Assembly: GCF_001598215.1 (NCBI RefSeq)
Contig: NZ_BCXJ01000001.1
Coordinates: 868,001-932,000 of the forward strand
Direction of reading: 5' to 3'
Length of the DNA stretch: 64,000 bases
From: Shouchella clausii
GTDB taxonomy: Bacteria > Bacillota > Bacilli > Bacillales > Bacillaceae_D
Positions 1 through 8,746 of the stretch are shown here, one piece after another (positions within the stretch are counted from its first letter, which is position 1; each line of letters starts with the position of its first letter). Below the pieces are notes generated by a model. It saw only the letters and a list, made by a program, of their open reading frames with translations. It was not told the origin of the DNA and did not search any database. A program made the position numbers and the translations under genes.

Positions 1-833
1 AACGTGGCGATGATCCAAAAAACGGCCTCGCGGTGGTGGCCTTCATCAATCAGTTTTTCTGTGCCATCTACCGCCAGCGGACGTGCTTCTAGTGAAATAT
101 CAGAGCTAAAAAAGAAAGGTGTTTTTTTCAGCTTTACCGTAACGTCAAACGTATGGGCCAGTGCCGTCAAATGACGCTTGGCCTGTTTGGCATCCATGTG
201 TTGGCAATCTAGTTGGCTAAGCAAATGCTCATATACGTCCTCTAGTTGGTAAGAGGTGAGCACTTCTTTTGCCGCTAAATAACGAAGCCGTACAGTAGGG
301 TTGCGTAAGGCGGCAACAAGAAAAAGATGGGCGACGACACCAGTCGGGAAAAGCCAGTTCATGACAAGCTCGTGAAACGGTTTTTTAACGTGAAGCTGTT
401 CTAGCCCTCTCTCTGATTTTGAACGGACATCGTCAAGGCGGCGCTTGACCCATTGTTCTTGGCAAAATTGGCGTGATACTTCCTTTTGCAAAGGCTTGAG
501 AAACCCTTCTAGGTCAACGATAATCGTATCGGTTTGAAAGGCATGGGCGATATGGTAGTGGGACAGAACGGCCTCAGACGATGAAAGCGCCCTTTCGGGA
601 ATATATGAAACTTCTAGTAAAACACCTTTATAGCGAAATTTTCCAATTTTTAAAGGAGGCTCCTCTAAAGACGTGACAACCATGATGTCTAAGTCTGAGT
701 GAGGCGCCAAGTACGAAGTATCTGCCTGTTCAGCGGCGGAACCACTAAAATAAGCTCCTTTGAACCACTTTTTTCCCTCGGCATATGCCCATACCCATTC
801 ATGAGCAATTTCCTTGGCTTTCCATACCTTCAT
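1..833 (-). CDS. Nucleotidyltransferase-like protein, C-terminus cut by window edge
   Basis: The reverse strand stays open from the ATG at 833 to the window edge, so at least 277 residues are present and the C-terminus is missing. A GGGAGG ribosome binding site lies 8 bases before this ATG; another ATG at 840 is out of frame. Residues 29-51 carry the nucleotidyltransferase signature: FSGS, a short loop, then HSDLDIMVV, in which Gly31-Ser32 and the acidic pair Asp47/Asp49 would bind the nucleotide and metal. The rest looks helical, as in aminoglycoside-adenylyltransferase-like and MNT-type proteins. Substrate unknown. It is divergent from the metal ATPase, separated by about 390 bases. The fold assignment is fairly safe; the function is not. 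Confidence 0.7.
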   Translation of the reverse strand, partial: MKVWKAKEIAHEWVWAYAEGKKWFKGAYFSGSAAEQADTSYLAPHSDLDIMVVTSLEEPPLKIGKFRYKGVLLEVSYIPERALSSSEAVLSHYHIAHAFQTDTIIVDLEGFLKPLQKEVSRQFCQEQWVKRRLDDVRSKSERGLEQLHVKKPFHELVMNWLFPTGVVAHLFLVAALRNPTVRLRYLAAKEVLTSYQLEDVYEHLLSQLDCQHMDAKQAKRHLTALAHTFDVTVKLKKTPFFFSSDISLEARPLAVDGTEKLIDEGHHREAVFWIIAT

Positions 834-1075
834 CAAGCATTCCTCCCTTTATGACTGCTAGGCTTCGCGAGAAAGTCATTTTTTCCTCTATGAAAATTTT
901 AAAATTAGCGATAAACACATACTCTCCCCCCGTGGTGTATAAGAGTGTAGGCTAACGTTCGCATACGTTGTTGTTTGTGGCAGTCACACGTTCTATATGC
1001 CTCTTCATTAGCCTCACTCCTAGCGTTCTACCAGTCTGAATGAGCTTTTATTTTTAAAATAGAATAACATTTTAA

Positions 1076-1090
1076 TGATAATTATTATCA
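1076..1090. promoter_or_regulatory. Fur-family box upstream of metal ATPase
   Basis: TGATAAT-T-ATTATCA is a perfect 7-1-7 inverted repeat and matches the classical Bacillus Fur box base for base; PerR and Zur boxes share the architecture but differ in the outer bases (PerR prefers TTATAAT). It lies 136 bases before the ATPase start, in an AT-rich stretch that probably holds the promoter. A weaker partner, ATTCTCA-N5-TGAAAAT, sits at about 1183-1201. Inference: iron- or peroxide-responsive control of the ATPase. Confidence 0.7.
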
Positions 1091-1225
1091 TAAGAAAATC
1101 TTTATAATTATATGGTATACTTAATTTTGAACGAATATAAGGCTGTTTTTAAGGACTTAAATGAAATAGAGAAAACGATATTCATTCTCAATTAGTGAAA
1201 ATAATTGAAAAGAGAGGGGATTACA

Positions 1226-3139
1226 ATGGCTGCTACTACAGAGAGACTTGTGATCAATAACCGAAGGAACTGGTTTGGAAAATGGAGGGACCATGCTGAA
1301 CTACTTGCAGCACTTGTATCGGGTGTGCTGATCGTTGTTGGCTGGCTCCTTGACAGCTACGGTCTGGCCGCTGCTGCTATTCCTGTATATTGCGGCGCTT
1401 TTATAATCGGCGGTTATGCAAAGGCAAGGGAAGGCATTGAAGAGACGTTTAAAAACAAACAATTGAACGTGGAAATGTTGATGGTATTCGCAGCGATTGG
1501 CGCAGCTATAATCGGTTACTGGGCAGAAGGAGCCATCTTAATTTTTATTTTCGCTTTAAGCGGCGCTTTAGAGACTTATACAATGGACAAAAGCCATAAA
1601 GAAATTTCGGCGTTGATGAAGTTACAGCCAGAGGAAGCTGTCCTGCTTGAAAGCGGCCAAGAAACGATTGTGCCAGCCGCGAAGTTGCGAATTGGCGATT
1701 CGATTTTAATTCGGCCAGGGGAACGTGTGCCAGCGGACGGAAACATCATAGAAGGAATGACTGCTTTAAATGAAGCGGCTATTACAGGGGAAGCAATCCC
1801 TGTTACGAAAGCAGTCGGGCAAGAGGTATTTGCTGGAACATTAAATGTGCAAGGCTCGGTGGTCGTAACGATAACTAAGCCGATGGAAGAAACAATGTTT
1901 CAAAAAATTATCCGCATGGTACAAACGGCAAAAGAAGAGAAATCGCCTTCGCAACTATTTATTGAGCGCTTTGAAGGACTCTATGTGAAAGTGGTGTTAA
2001 TCGCAGTGGCGCTTGTGGCGCTGTTGCCTCCCTTCCTGTTTGACTGGACTTGGCTGAATGCATGGTATCGAGCAATGATCTTGCTTGTGGTTGCTTCGCC
2101 TTGTGCACTCGTCGCTTCCATTATGCCAGCAGTTTTATCGGCGATTTCGGCTAATGCGAAACGAGGCATTTTATTTAAAGGCGGTGTTCATGTGGAACAT
2201 GCCGGCAAAATCAAAGCGATTGCGTTTGATAAGACAGGAACGTTGACAAAAGGGAAACCAGAAGTATGTGATTTCATTTTACGAGAAGGCGCTAATAAAG
2301 ATGATGTTCTCCTTCATGCGGCTTCAATTGAGCACCATTCTACCCACCCATTGGCAGAAGCAATTGTTGCTTATGCGAAGGAAAATGGCCGTACTAGGCT
2401 GTTAAACCCCATTCAAGTGCAAGATACGCCTGGAGCTGGCGTGAAGGGCCGATTTGATGATGGAGAATGGCGGGTAGGCCAGGCTGCATTTGTAGGTGAG
2501 CAGGAAGCGGAACATTTTCAAAATGGCGTAGCGAAGAAGCTAGCGGCTGAAGGAAAAACGGTTGTATTCATTCAAGACCCTAATGGCATTGCCGGTGTGC
2601 TGGCGCTTAGGGATGAAATCCGTCCAGAAACGCTTGCTGCAATGAAAGCATTACAAAAACTGGGGATTAAACTTGTGATGTTGACAGGTGATGGAGAGGA
2701 AACGGCGCAAGCAATTGCAGGACAAAGCGGGGTGGACCGTTATGTGTCCCGCTGTATGCCAGACAAGAAAGCGGAGGAAATTAAGCGTATACGCCAAGAA
2801 ATAGGGACTGTCGCTATGGTAGGTGACGGCATTAACGATGCCCCCGCATTAGCAGCGGCTGATTTAGGAGTCGCGATGGGCGGTGGCAGCGATGTAGCGT
2901 TAGAAACAGCTGATATGGTCTTAATGAAGAATGAATTGCCCAACATCGCTGACGCAATCAAACGGTCAAAAAAAATGAACCGCATTGTGAAGCAAAACAT
3001 TGTTTTTTCGATTGCCGTTGTCCTTTTGCTCGTGTTTTCCAACTTTATGCAAGTGTTGGATTTGCCACTCGGTGTCATCGGCCATGAAGGAAGTACGATT
3101 TTAGTTATTTTAAATGGGCTTCGTTTGCTAAATGGGTAA
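1226..3139 (+). CDS. P1B-type metal-transporting ATPase (ZosA/PfeT/CadA-like)
   Basis: A 637-residue heavy-metal P-type ATPase of the inner membrane. Start: ATG 1226, with AGAGGGGA 6 bases upstream; the frame is open to a TTG at 1205 but that has no ribosome binding site. Visible motifs are TGEAIP (actuator), SPC at 291-293 in the metal-translocating helix, DKTGT with phospho-acceptor Asp335, the P1B-specific HP dipeptide in STHPLAEA, and GDGINDAP. No N-terminal HMA domain or Cys-rich metal-binding tail is present. The SPC rather than CPC motif and the HEG in the last helix place it with PIB-4-type pumps, whose Bacillus members (PfeT/ZosA) export Fe(II) or handle Zn and are PerR/Fur controlled. 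The Fur box upstream favours iron efflux. Monocistronic, followed by a strong terminator. Confidence 0.9.
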   Translation: MAATTERLVINNRRNWFGKWRDHAELLAALVSGVLIVVGWLLDSYGLAAAAIPVYCGAFIIGGYAKAREGIEETFKNKQLNVEMLMVFAAIGAAIIGYWAEGAILIFIFALSGALETYTMDKSHKEISALMKLQPEEAVLLESGQETIVPAAKLRIGDSILIRPGERVPADGNIIEGMTALNEAAITGEAIPVTKAVGQEVFAGTLNVQGSVVVTITKPMEETMFQKIIRMVQTAKEEKSPSQLFIERFEGLYVKVVLIAVALVALLPPFLFDWTWLNAWYRAMILLVVASPCALVASIMPAVLSAISANAKRGILFKGGVHVEHAGKIKAIAFDKTGTLTKGKPEVCDFILREGANKDDVLLHAASIEHHSTHPLAEAIVAYAKENGRTRLLNPIQVQDTPGAGVKGRFDDGEWRVGQAAFVGEQEAEHFQNGVAKKLAAEGKTVVFIQDPNGIAGVLALRDEIRPETLAAMKALQKLGIKLVMLTGDGEETAQAIAGQSGVDRYVSRCMPDKKAEEIKRIRQEIGTVAMVGDGINDAPALAAADLGVAMGGGSDVALETADMVLMKNELPNIADAIKRSKKMNRIVKQNIVFSIAVVLLLVFSNFMQVLDLPLGVIGHEGSTILVILNGLRLLNG

Positions 3140-3200
3140 AGGCGACTGAGTTTTAAGCTGTATCAGTCTAAGGGCGGTTATCGACTTTGTCGACAACCTC

Positions 3201-3232
3201 AAGCCGGTTCGCACAGGGAACCGGCTTTTTTT
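3201..3232 (+). terminator. Intrinsic terminator after metal ATPase
   Basis: A 10-bp perfect stem (AAGCCGGTTC pairing with GAACCGGCTT), 7-base loop, then a run of seven T. It separates the ATPase from the PTS operon. Confidence 0.9.
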
Positions 3233-3287
3233 GTGATGACGATGTACGCATCCAAACGTTGTACAATTTGTGCCCGCAAAGTTGTGA

Positions 3288-3301
3288 TGAAAGCGCATAC
3301 T
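3288..3301 (+). promoter_or_regulatory. Possible cre (CcpA) site before PTS regulator
   Basis: TGAAAGCGCATACT matches the TGNAANCGNTNNCA catabolite-responsive-element pattern at 12 of 14 positions, about 50 bases before the regulator start. Catabolite control would be expected for a polyol PTS operon, but the two mismatches keep this tentative. Confidence 0.3.
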
Positions 3302-3349
3302 TTTTAGGCGGCAACGATGATAGAATGGACGTTGAAAGGAGGGGCTGCA

Positions 3350-5410
3350 TTGACGCTTAATGGTCGAAGCCAGCAAATACTCAATGAAATCGCAAGCAAT
3401 CGCCGGGTCACAAGCGCAACGATCGCCAAGAAATACGGCCTTACCCGCAGGCAGATCAGCTACGCGATTGAAAAAATCAATGAGTGGCTGCAAAGGGAGC
3501 ATATCCCTGAAATCGAGCGGACAAGGCAAGGCCATTTTATTGTTGATCAATCCGTTTTTTCAAAAATTACGGGGAAACAAGATTGCCTGCTCCGAGATGG
3601 ACAAGGGTTTTTAACCGAGGAGCAGCGCGTCCACTTTATTTTATTAATGCTGTTGGCAAAAAAGGAAGAGCTGTCACTGCTCCATTTTCATTCCCAGTTA
3701 GGTTACAGCAAAAACACCATTTTAAATGACTTGAAAAAAGTGCAGGAGTTTGTAACGCCATTCCAATTGGCGGTTCGCTATTCGCGGAAATACGGTTACT
3801 TGTTGGAAGGCAAAGAACTGCAAATCCGCAAATTGCTGATTCACTTAACGGAAGTGGTCGTGCAAACGCAGACAGGCAGACGGCAACTTGAAATCGGTAC
3901 AGACATTGGAAAACACGAAATCAGCGAAGTCCATGCCTGCATTGAGAAAGTCGAACAGAAGCTAGGCATCCAATTTACAGATGAAAAACTGATGGCAATG
4001 CCTTATATTTTAACGCTCGTTTTAAAGCGAATTGGCATCGGACATGTGTTGCCACCGTTTCCGATCGAATACGAGGAACTCTCAGATACGAAAGAGTACC
4101 ACGCAACAGAGGAAATTTTCCGCCATTTAAAAGACGTGCCAAAGCAGGAGCGGCTATTCGTAACGCTTTACTTGCTGACGACAAGCCGTTATTGGACTGA
4201 ATGGGTAAATGCGGAAGAGGCGCTGCCTGATTTAATGCCAGCATTGGCCGATGTTTTAAGGCTATTTGAAAAAAGCGCCTGTATTTATTTGCAGGAACGG
4301 GATTTGCTGTTGAAAAAGTTGATTCAGCATATTAAGCCGGCGTACTACCGCATGAAATATGAGTTGACAGCAGTCGAAGCCGCCAAACCAACCCTTCCTG
4401 ACGAGTATAAGGAATTGCACCATCTAGTCAAGCGTAGCCTTGGGCCGCTGGAACGGCAATTAGGGAAGCCGATGCCAGAGGCGGAGAAAATGTATGTGAC
4501 GATGTTAATCGGCTCCTGGATGATAAGGCAAGGGGAGAGCATTCATAAGAAAATAAAAGCGATCGTTGTCTGTCCGCAAGGTGTCTCGGTGTCTGGCTTT
4601 ATGTTAAAGGAGTTAAGCGAGCTTTTTCCTGAGTTTGTATTTTTGGATTCTTTATCGGTTCGTGAATTCCAAACGTGTGATTTGGCGTTTGATTTGGTGT
4701 TCTCGCAAACGCCTCTTGAAACAAACAAAAGGCTGTATATGACTAGCTCATTGTTAAGGAAAGAAGATAGGGCAAGACTACGGCGCCAGGTAATGGAGGA
4801 CGTTTACGGATATGCACCTGTTGAGTTCAATGTCAACGCAGTGATTGAGATTATCCGAAACCATGCCTTGATCACAGACGAAAGCGGGTTGCAAAAACAA
4901 TTGCAGCAATATTTCTTTCCTAATCGTGAAGAACGAATGCCTGATGGCCAGGCAGAGGAGAAGCAGAATCTCCAATCCTTTATCAAACCAGATTCGATTA
5001 CGTTTGCCCCTGAAGCCCCTTCATGGGAAGAGGCGTTGTCTTTGGCTGCCCAACCTTTGCTCGATCAAGGGAAAATTGAACAGAGATATGTGGAGGCGCT
5101 GATTTCAAATAAAGAACGGGACCCATATATCATTATTGGCCCACACATCGCCATTCCCCATGCTGCTCCTGAGGAAGGCGCAATTGAGGCAGGAATGAGC
5201 TTACTGCATTTGCAAAAACCAGTTGCCTTCTCAGACGATGAATGGGTCCGCGTTATGGTTGTGATTGCAGCTGTTGATAAGCATCAACATATCCGAGCAT
5301 TAAGGCAGTTGATTAAGCTAGCTGGTTCAAAAGAAGATCGAAACCGGTTGATCGCAGCAAAAACAGAGACAGAAATAATGGAGCTCGTATCATTTTATTC
5401 AATGGATTAG
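3350..5410 (+). CDS. BglG/MtlR-type PTS-regulated transcriptional activator
   Basis: A 686-residue multidomain regulator. Start: TTG 3350, preceded by AAAGGAGGGG with a 5-base spacer; the ATG at 3317 has no such site. Order of domains: N-terminal DNA-binding helix-turn-helix (RRVTSATIAKKYGLTRRQIS), a second HTH-like segment, PRD-type helical domains in the middle, an EIIB-Gat-like domain around residue 410 with the Cys in VVCPQGVSVSG, and a C-terminal EIIA-like domain with the His in IAIPHAAPEEG. Such proteins (MtlR, ManR, LicR family) sense PTS phosphorylation through these His/Cys residues and activate the adjacent operon. It is the first gene of the galactitol-type PTS cluster, 12-24 bases before EIIA, so it very probably activates its own operon. 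Confidence 0.88.
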   Translation: MTLNGRSQQILNEIASNRRVTSATIAKKYGLTRRQISYAIEKINEWLQREHIPEIERTRQGHFIVDQSVFSKITGKQDCLLRDGQGFLTEEQRVHFILLMLLAKKEELSLLHFHSQLGYSKNTILNDLKKVQEFVTPFQLAVRYSRKYGYLLEGKELQIRKLLIHLTEVVVQTQTGRRQLEIGTDIGKHEISEVHACIEKVEQKLGIQFTDEKLMAMPYILTLVLKRIGIGHVLPPFPIEYEELSDTKEYHATEEIFRHLKDVPKQERLFVTLYLLTTSRYWTEWVNAEEALPDLMPALADVLRLFEKSACIYLQERDLLLKKLIQHIKPAYYRMKYELTAVEAAKPTLPDEYKELHHLVKRSLGPLERQLGKPMPEAEKMYVTMLIGSWMIRQGESIHKKIKAIVVCPQGVSVSGFMLKELSELFPEFVFLDSLSVREFQTCDLAFDLVFSQTPLETNKRLYMTSSLLRKEDRARLRRQVMEDVYGYAPVEFNVNAVIEIIRNHALITDESGLQKQLQQYFFPNREERMPDGQAEEKQNLQSFIKPDSITFAPEAPSWEEALSLAAQPLLDQGKIEQRYVEALISNKERDPYIIIGPHIAIPHAAPEEGAIEAGMSLLHLQKPVAFSDDEWVRVMVVIAAVDKHQHIRALRQLIKLAGSKEDRNRLIAAKTETEIMELVSFYSMD

Positions 5411-5422
5411 GAGAATAAGCAA

Positions 5423-5914
5423 ATGGAGGTTACCATGCTAGTCGATGAGAGCACAATTTTGATCAATGTACATGCGAAACATAAAGAAGATGTTCTACAG
5501 CTCATGTCGGACAACCTCGTCGCTCACGGGTTTGTAAACAAAAGTTTCACGGCCGCGGTTATAGCGAGGGAGCGTGAGTTTCCCACAGGTTTGCCGATGG
5601 ATGGGATGGCAGTAGCCATTCCCCATACGGATATTGAACATGTGCGCAAAAAGACGATTAGCATTGCCCAGTTAAACAAGCCAGTAGAATTTGGCGTAAT
5701 GGGCGGAGCTGATTCAGAAAGAGTAACCGTCAAACTTGTCTTTATGTTGGCGATGGAAGAGGCCCATTCCCAGTTAACGATTTTGCAGCAACTGATGAAG
5801 TTATTTCAAAACAAAGAAGCAATGACACAATTAGCCTATGCAACATCGAAACGAGAAATCAAAACGGTCGTTCTAGATCATTTAGGAACAGAAGCTAAAG
5901 GAGGAAGATGTTGA
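5423..5914 (+). CDS. gatA: PTS galactitol-type EIIA component
   Basis: A 163-residue cytoplasmic phosphocarrier of the mannitol/fructose EIIA fold. The FPTGLPMDG segment and the active-site His68 in VAIPHTD are typical of GatA. It takes phosphate from HPr and passes it to EIIB. Two starts are possible: ATG 5423, with GGAGA 8 bases away, or ATG 5435, with GGAGG 5 bases away; the second would give 159 residues. It overlaps the EIIB start by one base (TGATG), so A and B are translationally coupled. Confidence 0.9.
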   Translation: MEVTMLVDESTILINVHAKHKEDVLQLMSDNLVAHGFVNKSFTAAVIAREREFPTGLPMDGMAVAIPHTDIEHVRKKTISIAQLNKPVEFGVMGGADSERVTVKLVFMLAMEEAHSQLTILQQLMKLFQNKEAMTQLAYATSKREIKTVVLDHLGTEAKGGRC

Positions 5915-6198
5915 TGAAAACAAAAAAAGTTCTGGTCGCTTGTGGTGCAGGAATTGCGACATCAACAGTAGTAAACAGCGCAATTGAGGAAATGGCGAAA
6001 GAGAACGGCTTAAATGTCAACTTAGTGCAAATCAAGATATCGGAAGTAGGCAGCCATAAGGATACAGCTGACTTGCTAGTGACAACAGCGATGACGCAAG
6101 CAGACTTTCCTTTCCCTGTGATCAATGCCCGCTCTTTTTTAACGGGCATCGGCACGGATCAAACAAAAAAAGAAATTCTAGAAGCACTTAAAGCTTAA
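5914..6198 (+). CDS. gatB: PTS galactitol-type EIIB component
   Basis: A 94-residue phosphocarrier. Start: ATG 5914, 9 bases after AAAGGAGG; the ATG at 5908 lies only 3 bases from that site and is unlikely. The phospho-accepting Cys10 is in VLVACGAGIATSTVV, the signature loop of GatB/lactose-superfamily EIIB. It overlaps the stop of EIIA by one base and is followed after 34 bases by EIIC, so EIIA, EIIB and EIIC are separate polypeptides of one permease, as in the E. coli galactitol system. Confidence 0.9.
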   Translation: MKTKKVLVACGAGIATSTVVNSAIEEMAKENGLNVNLVQIKISEVGSHKDTADLLVTTAMTQADFPFPVINARSFLTGIGTDQTKKEILEALKA

Positions 6199-6232
6199 GC
6201 GAAACTGAGTTTTTCAATAGAGGAGGAACGTC

Positions 6233-7492
6233 ATGGATGGGTTTGTCAACTTTATTCAAGGGTTCTTAGATTTAGGCGCGACCGTTATTTTGCCCGTTGC
6301 TATCTTTTTATTAGGTTTGTTGTTCGGGCAAAAACCAGGTAAAGCGTTTCGGTCTGGTTTAACGATTGGCATCGCCTTCGTCGGCATTTTTCTAGTCGTC
6401 GACTTGCTCGTCAACAATCTAGGGCCGGCTGCGCAAGGGATGGTTGATCGGCTAGGTGTGGAACTGAATGTCATTGATGTAGGCTGGCCGGCATCTTCAT
6501 CGATTGCTTGGGCTTCCATGGTGGCTGCTTTTATTATTCCGTTAGGTCTTCTGGTCAATGTGCTTATGCTTGTGACAAAAACGACAAAGACAATGAACGT
6601 CGATATATGGAATTTCTGGCACTATACGTTTACAGCAGCCATGGTATATGTGGCGACGTCCAATTTGTTTTTGTCTTTGCTGGCAGCCGTCATTTTTCAA
6701 GTTGTTTGTTTAAAGATTGCCGATTGGACGGCGCCGATGGTGAGCGAATTTTATGACTTGCCCGGGGTCTCCATTGCTACAGGTAGCACGATTTCCTATG
6801 CACCAGGCATCTTTTTAGTAAAAGGGCTGCAAAAGCTACCAGGCGTCAATAAATGGAACGCTGACCCAGCAACGATTGAAAAACGGTTTGGCATTTTAGG
6901 AGAATCGATGTTCATTGGCTTAGTTCTCGGCGCTGCCATTGGCTTGCTTGCTGGCTATGGCATTGGGGATGTGATCGATATTGGCATTGCTATGGCTGCA
7001 GTAATGGTGCTGATGCCGCGAATGGTTAAAATTTTAATGGAAGGGCTCTTGCCGATATCGGAATCGGCCCGCGAATGGCTGAACAAACGCTTTGGCGACC
7101 GAGAAATTTATATCGGCCTTGACGCCGCTGTCGCACTCGGGCATCCGTCTGTTATTTCAACCGCTCTTATTTTAGTGCCCATTACAGTCGCTTTAGCGAT
7201 CATTCTTCCTGGCAATGCCCTTTTGCCTTTTGGCGATTTGGCAACAATCCCATTTATTGTTGCGTTTATCGTCGGTGCTGCACGAGGCAATATCGTCCAC
7301 TCAGTCATTGTGGGAACGATTATGATTGCGATTTCGCTTTATCTGGCCACAGATGTTGCCCCATTATTTACGCAAATGGCGATGGAAGGGAACTTCACAA
7401 TGCCGGAAGACTCGGCACAAATATCGAGCATTGACCAAGGAGGCAATCTGATTAACTGGATAATCGTTCGTTTATTCGGTATATTCAATTAA
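6233..7492 (+). CDS. gatC: PTS galactitol-type EIIC permease
   Basis: A 419-residue polytopic membrane protein with about 10 hydrophobic segments. It aligns along its length, from memory, with E. coli GatC: DLGATVILPV near the N-terminus, VGWPASSSIAWAS, VDIWNFWHYTFT, IGLDAAVALGH, LPFGDLATIPF, and a SIDQGGNLINW tail. It translocates the polyol with phosphorylation by EIIB. The ribosome binding site GAGGAGG lies just before ATG 6233. Galactitol is the likely substrate because the downstream dehydrogenase resembles galactitol-1-phosphate dehydrogenase, but related polyols (arabitol, xylitol) cannot be excluded. Confidence 0.9.
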   Translation: MDGFVNFIQGFLDLGATVILPVAIFLLGLLFGQKPGKAFRSGLTIGIAFVGIFLVVDLLVNNLGPAAQGMVDRLGVELNVIDVGWPASSSIAWASMVAAFIIPLGLLVNVLMLVTKTTKTMNVDIWNFWHYTFTAAMVYVATSNLFLSLLAAVIFQVVCLKIADWTAPMVSEFYDLPGVSIATGSTISYAPGIFLVKGLQKLPGVNKWNADPATIEKRFGILGESMFIGLVLGAAIGLLAGYGIGDVIDIGIAMAAVMVLMPRMVKILMEGLLPISESAREWLNKRFGDREIYIGLDAAVALGHPSVISTALILVPITVALAIILPGNALLPFGDLATIPFIVAFIVGAARGNIVHSVIVGTIMIAISLYLATDVAPLFTQMAMEGNFTMPEDSAQISSIDQGGNLINWIIVRLFGIFN

Positions 7493-7518
7493 TTATATAA
7501 AAAGTAGGAGGGCTCGAA

Positions 7519-8547
7519 TTGAAAGCATTAGTAAAAACAGCACCTGGATTTGGACATGTTGAACTCCAAAACAAGCCCGAACCTGCTCCAGGGGAAAAGC
7601 AAGTCAAAATTAAAGTCAAATATGCCGGCATTTGTGGGTCCGATATCCATACGTATGAAGGCCATTATAAAGTGGCCTTTCCGGTAACACTTGGCCATGA
7701 ATTTGCAGGAGAAATTGTTGAAGTGGGACCTGGCGTTCAATCCTTTAAAGTAGGGGATCGAGTCACCTCTGAAACGACTTTCTCCGTTTGTGGGCAATGT
7801 CCGTATTGCCAAACGGAAGACTACAACCTTTGCAGCGAGCGCAGAGGGCTTGGTACCCAGCAAGATGGCGGGTTCGCCGAGTATGTACTTGCCCGGGAAG
7901 AGAGTTTGCACCTTTTGCCAGACAATGTTGATTTCCGTTCAACAGCGATGACAGAACCATTAGCCTGCACGCACCATGCGCTAGCGAAAACAACAATAAG
8001 CGAAGGCGATTTGTGTGTTGTCATTGGTCCTGGCCCGATTGGTTTGCTCGCCGCCCAAGTCGCGAAAAGCAGAGGCGCGAACGTCATGATAACTGGGCTC
8101 AACCATGACAAAATTCGCCTTGAGAAGGCGCGTACCCTTGGGATTGATTACATCGTCAATGGCGAAGAAACCGATGTCGACGAAGTCGTGAAAGAACTGA
8201 CAAACGGCAAAGGGGCCGATGTGGTGCTTGAATGTTCAGGCGCCGTAAAAGCAGCCAATCAAGGGTTAAAGTTATTGCGGAAAAAGGGGCAGTATAGCCA
8301 AGTCGGCATCTTTGCTGCCTCAGAAATTCCCTTTGATCTCGAAAAAATCATTCAGAAAGAAATTTGCGTCATTGGCAGCAGAAGCCAGAAGCCGGCCGAT
8401 TGGGAACCTTCTCTGATGCTTTTAAAAACAGGCAATGTCAACGCTCGTGACCTGGTCACCCATGAATACGAGCTTCATCAATGGGAGGAAGCTTATCAGG
8501 CGATAAAAAGCGGAGAAGCGATAAAAGTGCTTTTAAAACCAGAGTAA
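7519..8547 (+). CDS. Zinc-dependent medium-chain polyol dehydrogenase
   Basis: A 342-residue zinc alcohol dehydrogenase/sorbitol dehydrogenase-family enzyme. Start: TTG 7519, after GGAGGG. Catalytic zinc ligands are in GICGSDIHTYEGH and LGHEFAGE; the structural zinc Cys cluster is in CGQCPYCQTEDYNLC; the nucleotide-binding turn is GPGPIGLLAAQ. It lies 26 bases after EIIC in the PTS operon. It is probably an NAD(H)-dependent dehydrogenase for a polyol or polyol phosphate. A second, only distantly similar family member follows in the same operon, so the two may act on different substrates or on successive steps. Confidence 0.85.
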   Translation: MKALVKTAPGFGHVELQNKPEPAPGEKQVKIKVKYAGICGSDIHTYEGHYKVAFPVTLGHEFAGEIVEVGPGVQSFKVGDRVTSETTFSVCGQCPYCQTEDYNLCSERRGLGTQQDGGFAEYVLAREESLHLLPDNVDFRSTAMTEPLACTHHALAKTTISEGDLCVVIGPGPIGLLAAQVAKSRGANVMITGLNHDKIRLEKARTLGIDYIVNGEETDVDEVVKELTNGKGADVVLECSGAVKAANQGLKLLRKKGQYSQVGIFAASEIPFDLEKIIQKEICVIGSRSQKPADWEPSLMLLKTGNVNARDLVTHEYELHQWEEAYQAIKSGEAIKVLLKPE

Positions 8548-8572
8548 AGCAGAAGAGCGATGGAGGGACAGA

Positions 8573-8725
8573 ATGGTTGAACATTTGCTAGATTTTATGC
8601 TTGGGCCGCTTAGAGGACTGGGGCGCTTTTACTTTGAACACCAACTTATCTTTAATACGCTCATTGTGGCTGCGGCGTTCGCCAACATCATTCGCTATAA
8701 AAAAAAGCCGCAGCATAACGAGTAA
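8573..8725 (+). CDS. Small membrane peptide, 50 aa, within PTS operon
   Basis: A 50-residue ORF starting at ATG 8573 with a strong TGGAGGGA site 4 bases upstream. Spacing to both neighbours is tight: 25 bases after the first dehydrogenase and 21 before the second. The peptide has an amphipathic N-terminus (MVEHLLDFMLG), one hydrophobic segment (LIFNTLIVAAAFANII) and a basic tail (RYKKKPQ), so it should be a single-span membrane peptide with a cytoplasmic C-terminus. No family is recognised. Its place in the operon suggests a role with the permease, which is inference. Confidence 0.65.
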   Translation: MVEHLLDFMLGPLRGLGRFYFEHQLIFNTLIVAAAFANIIRYKKKPQHNE

Positions 8726-8746
8726 AGCGATTTAGGAGGAAAGCGA

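Noticed and set aside
3128-3550. Minus-strand ORF of 140 codons opposite the start of the PTS regulator
   Set aside because: No ribosome binding site, overlaps the terminator and a well-supported gene; low-complexity translation typical of an antisense shadow.
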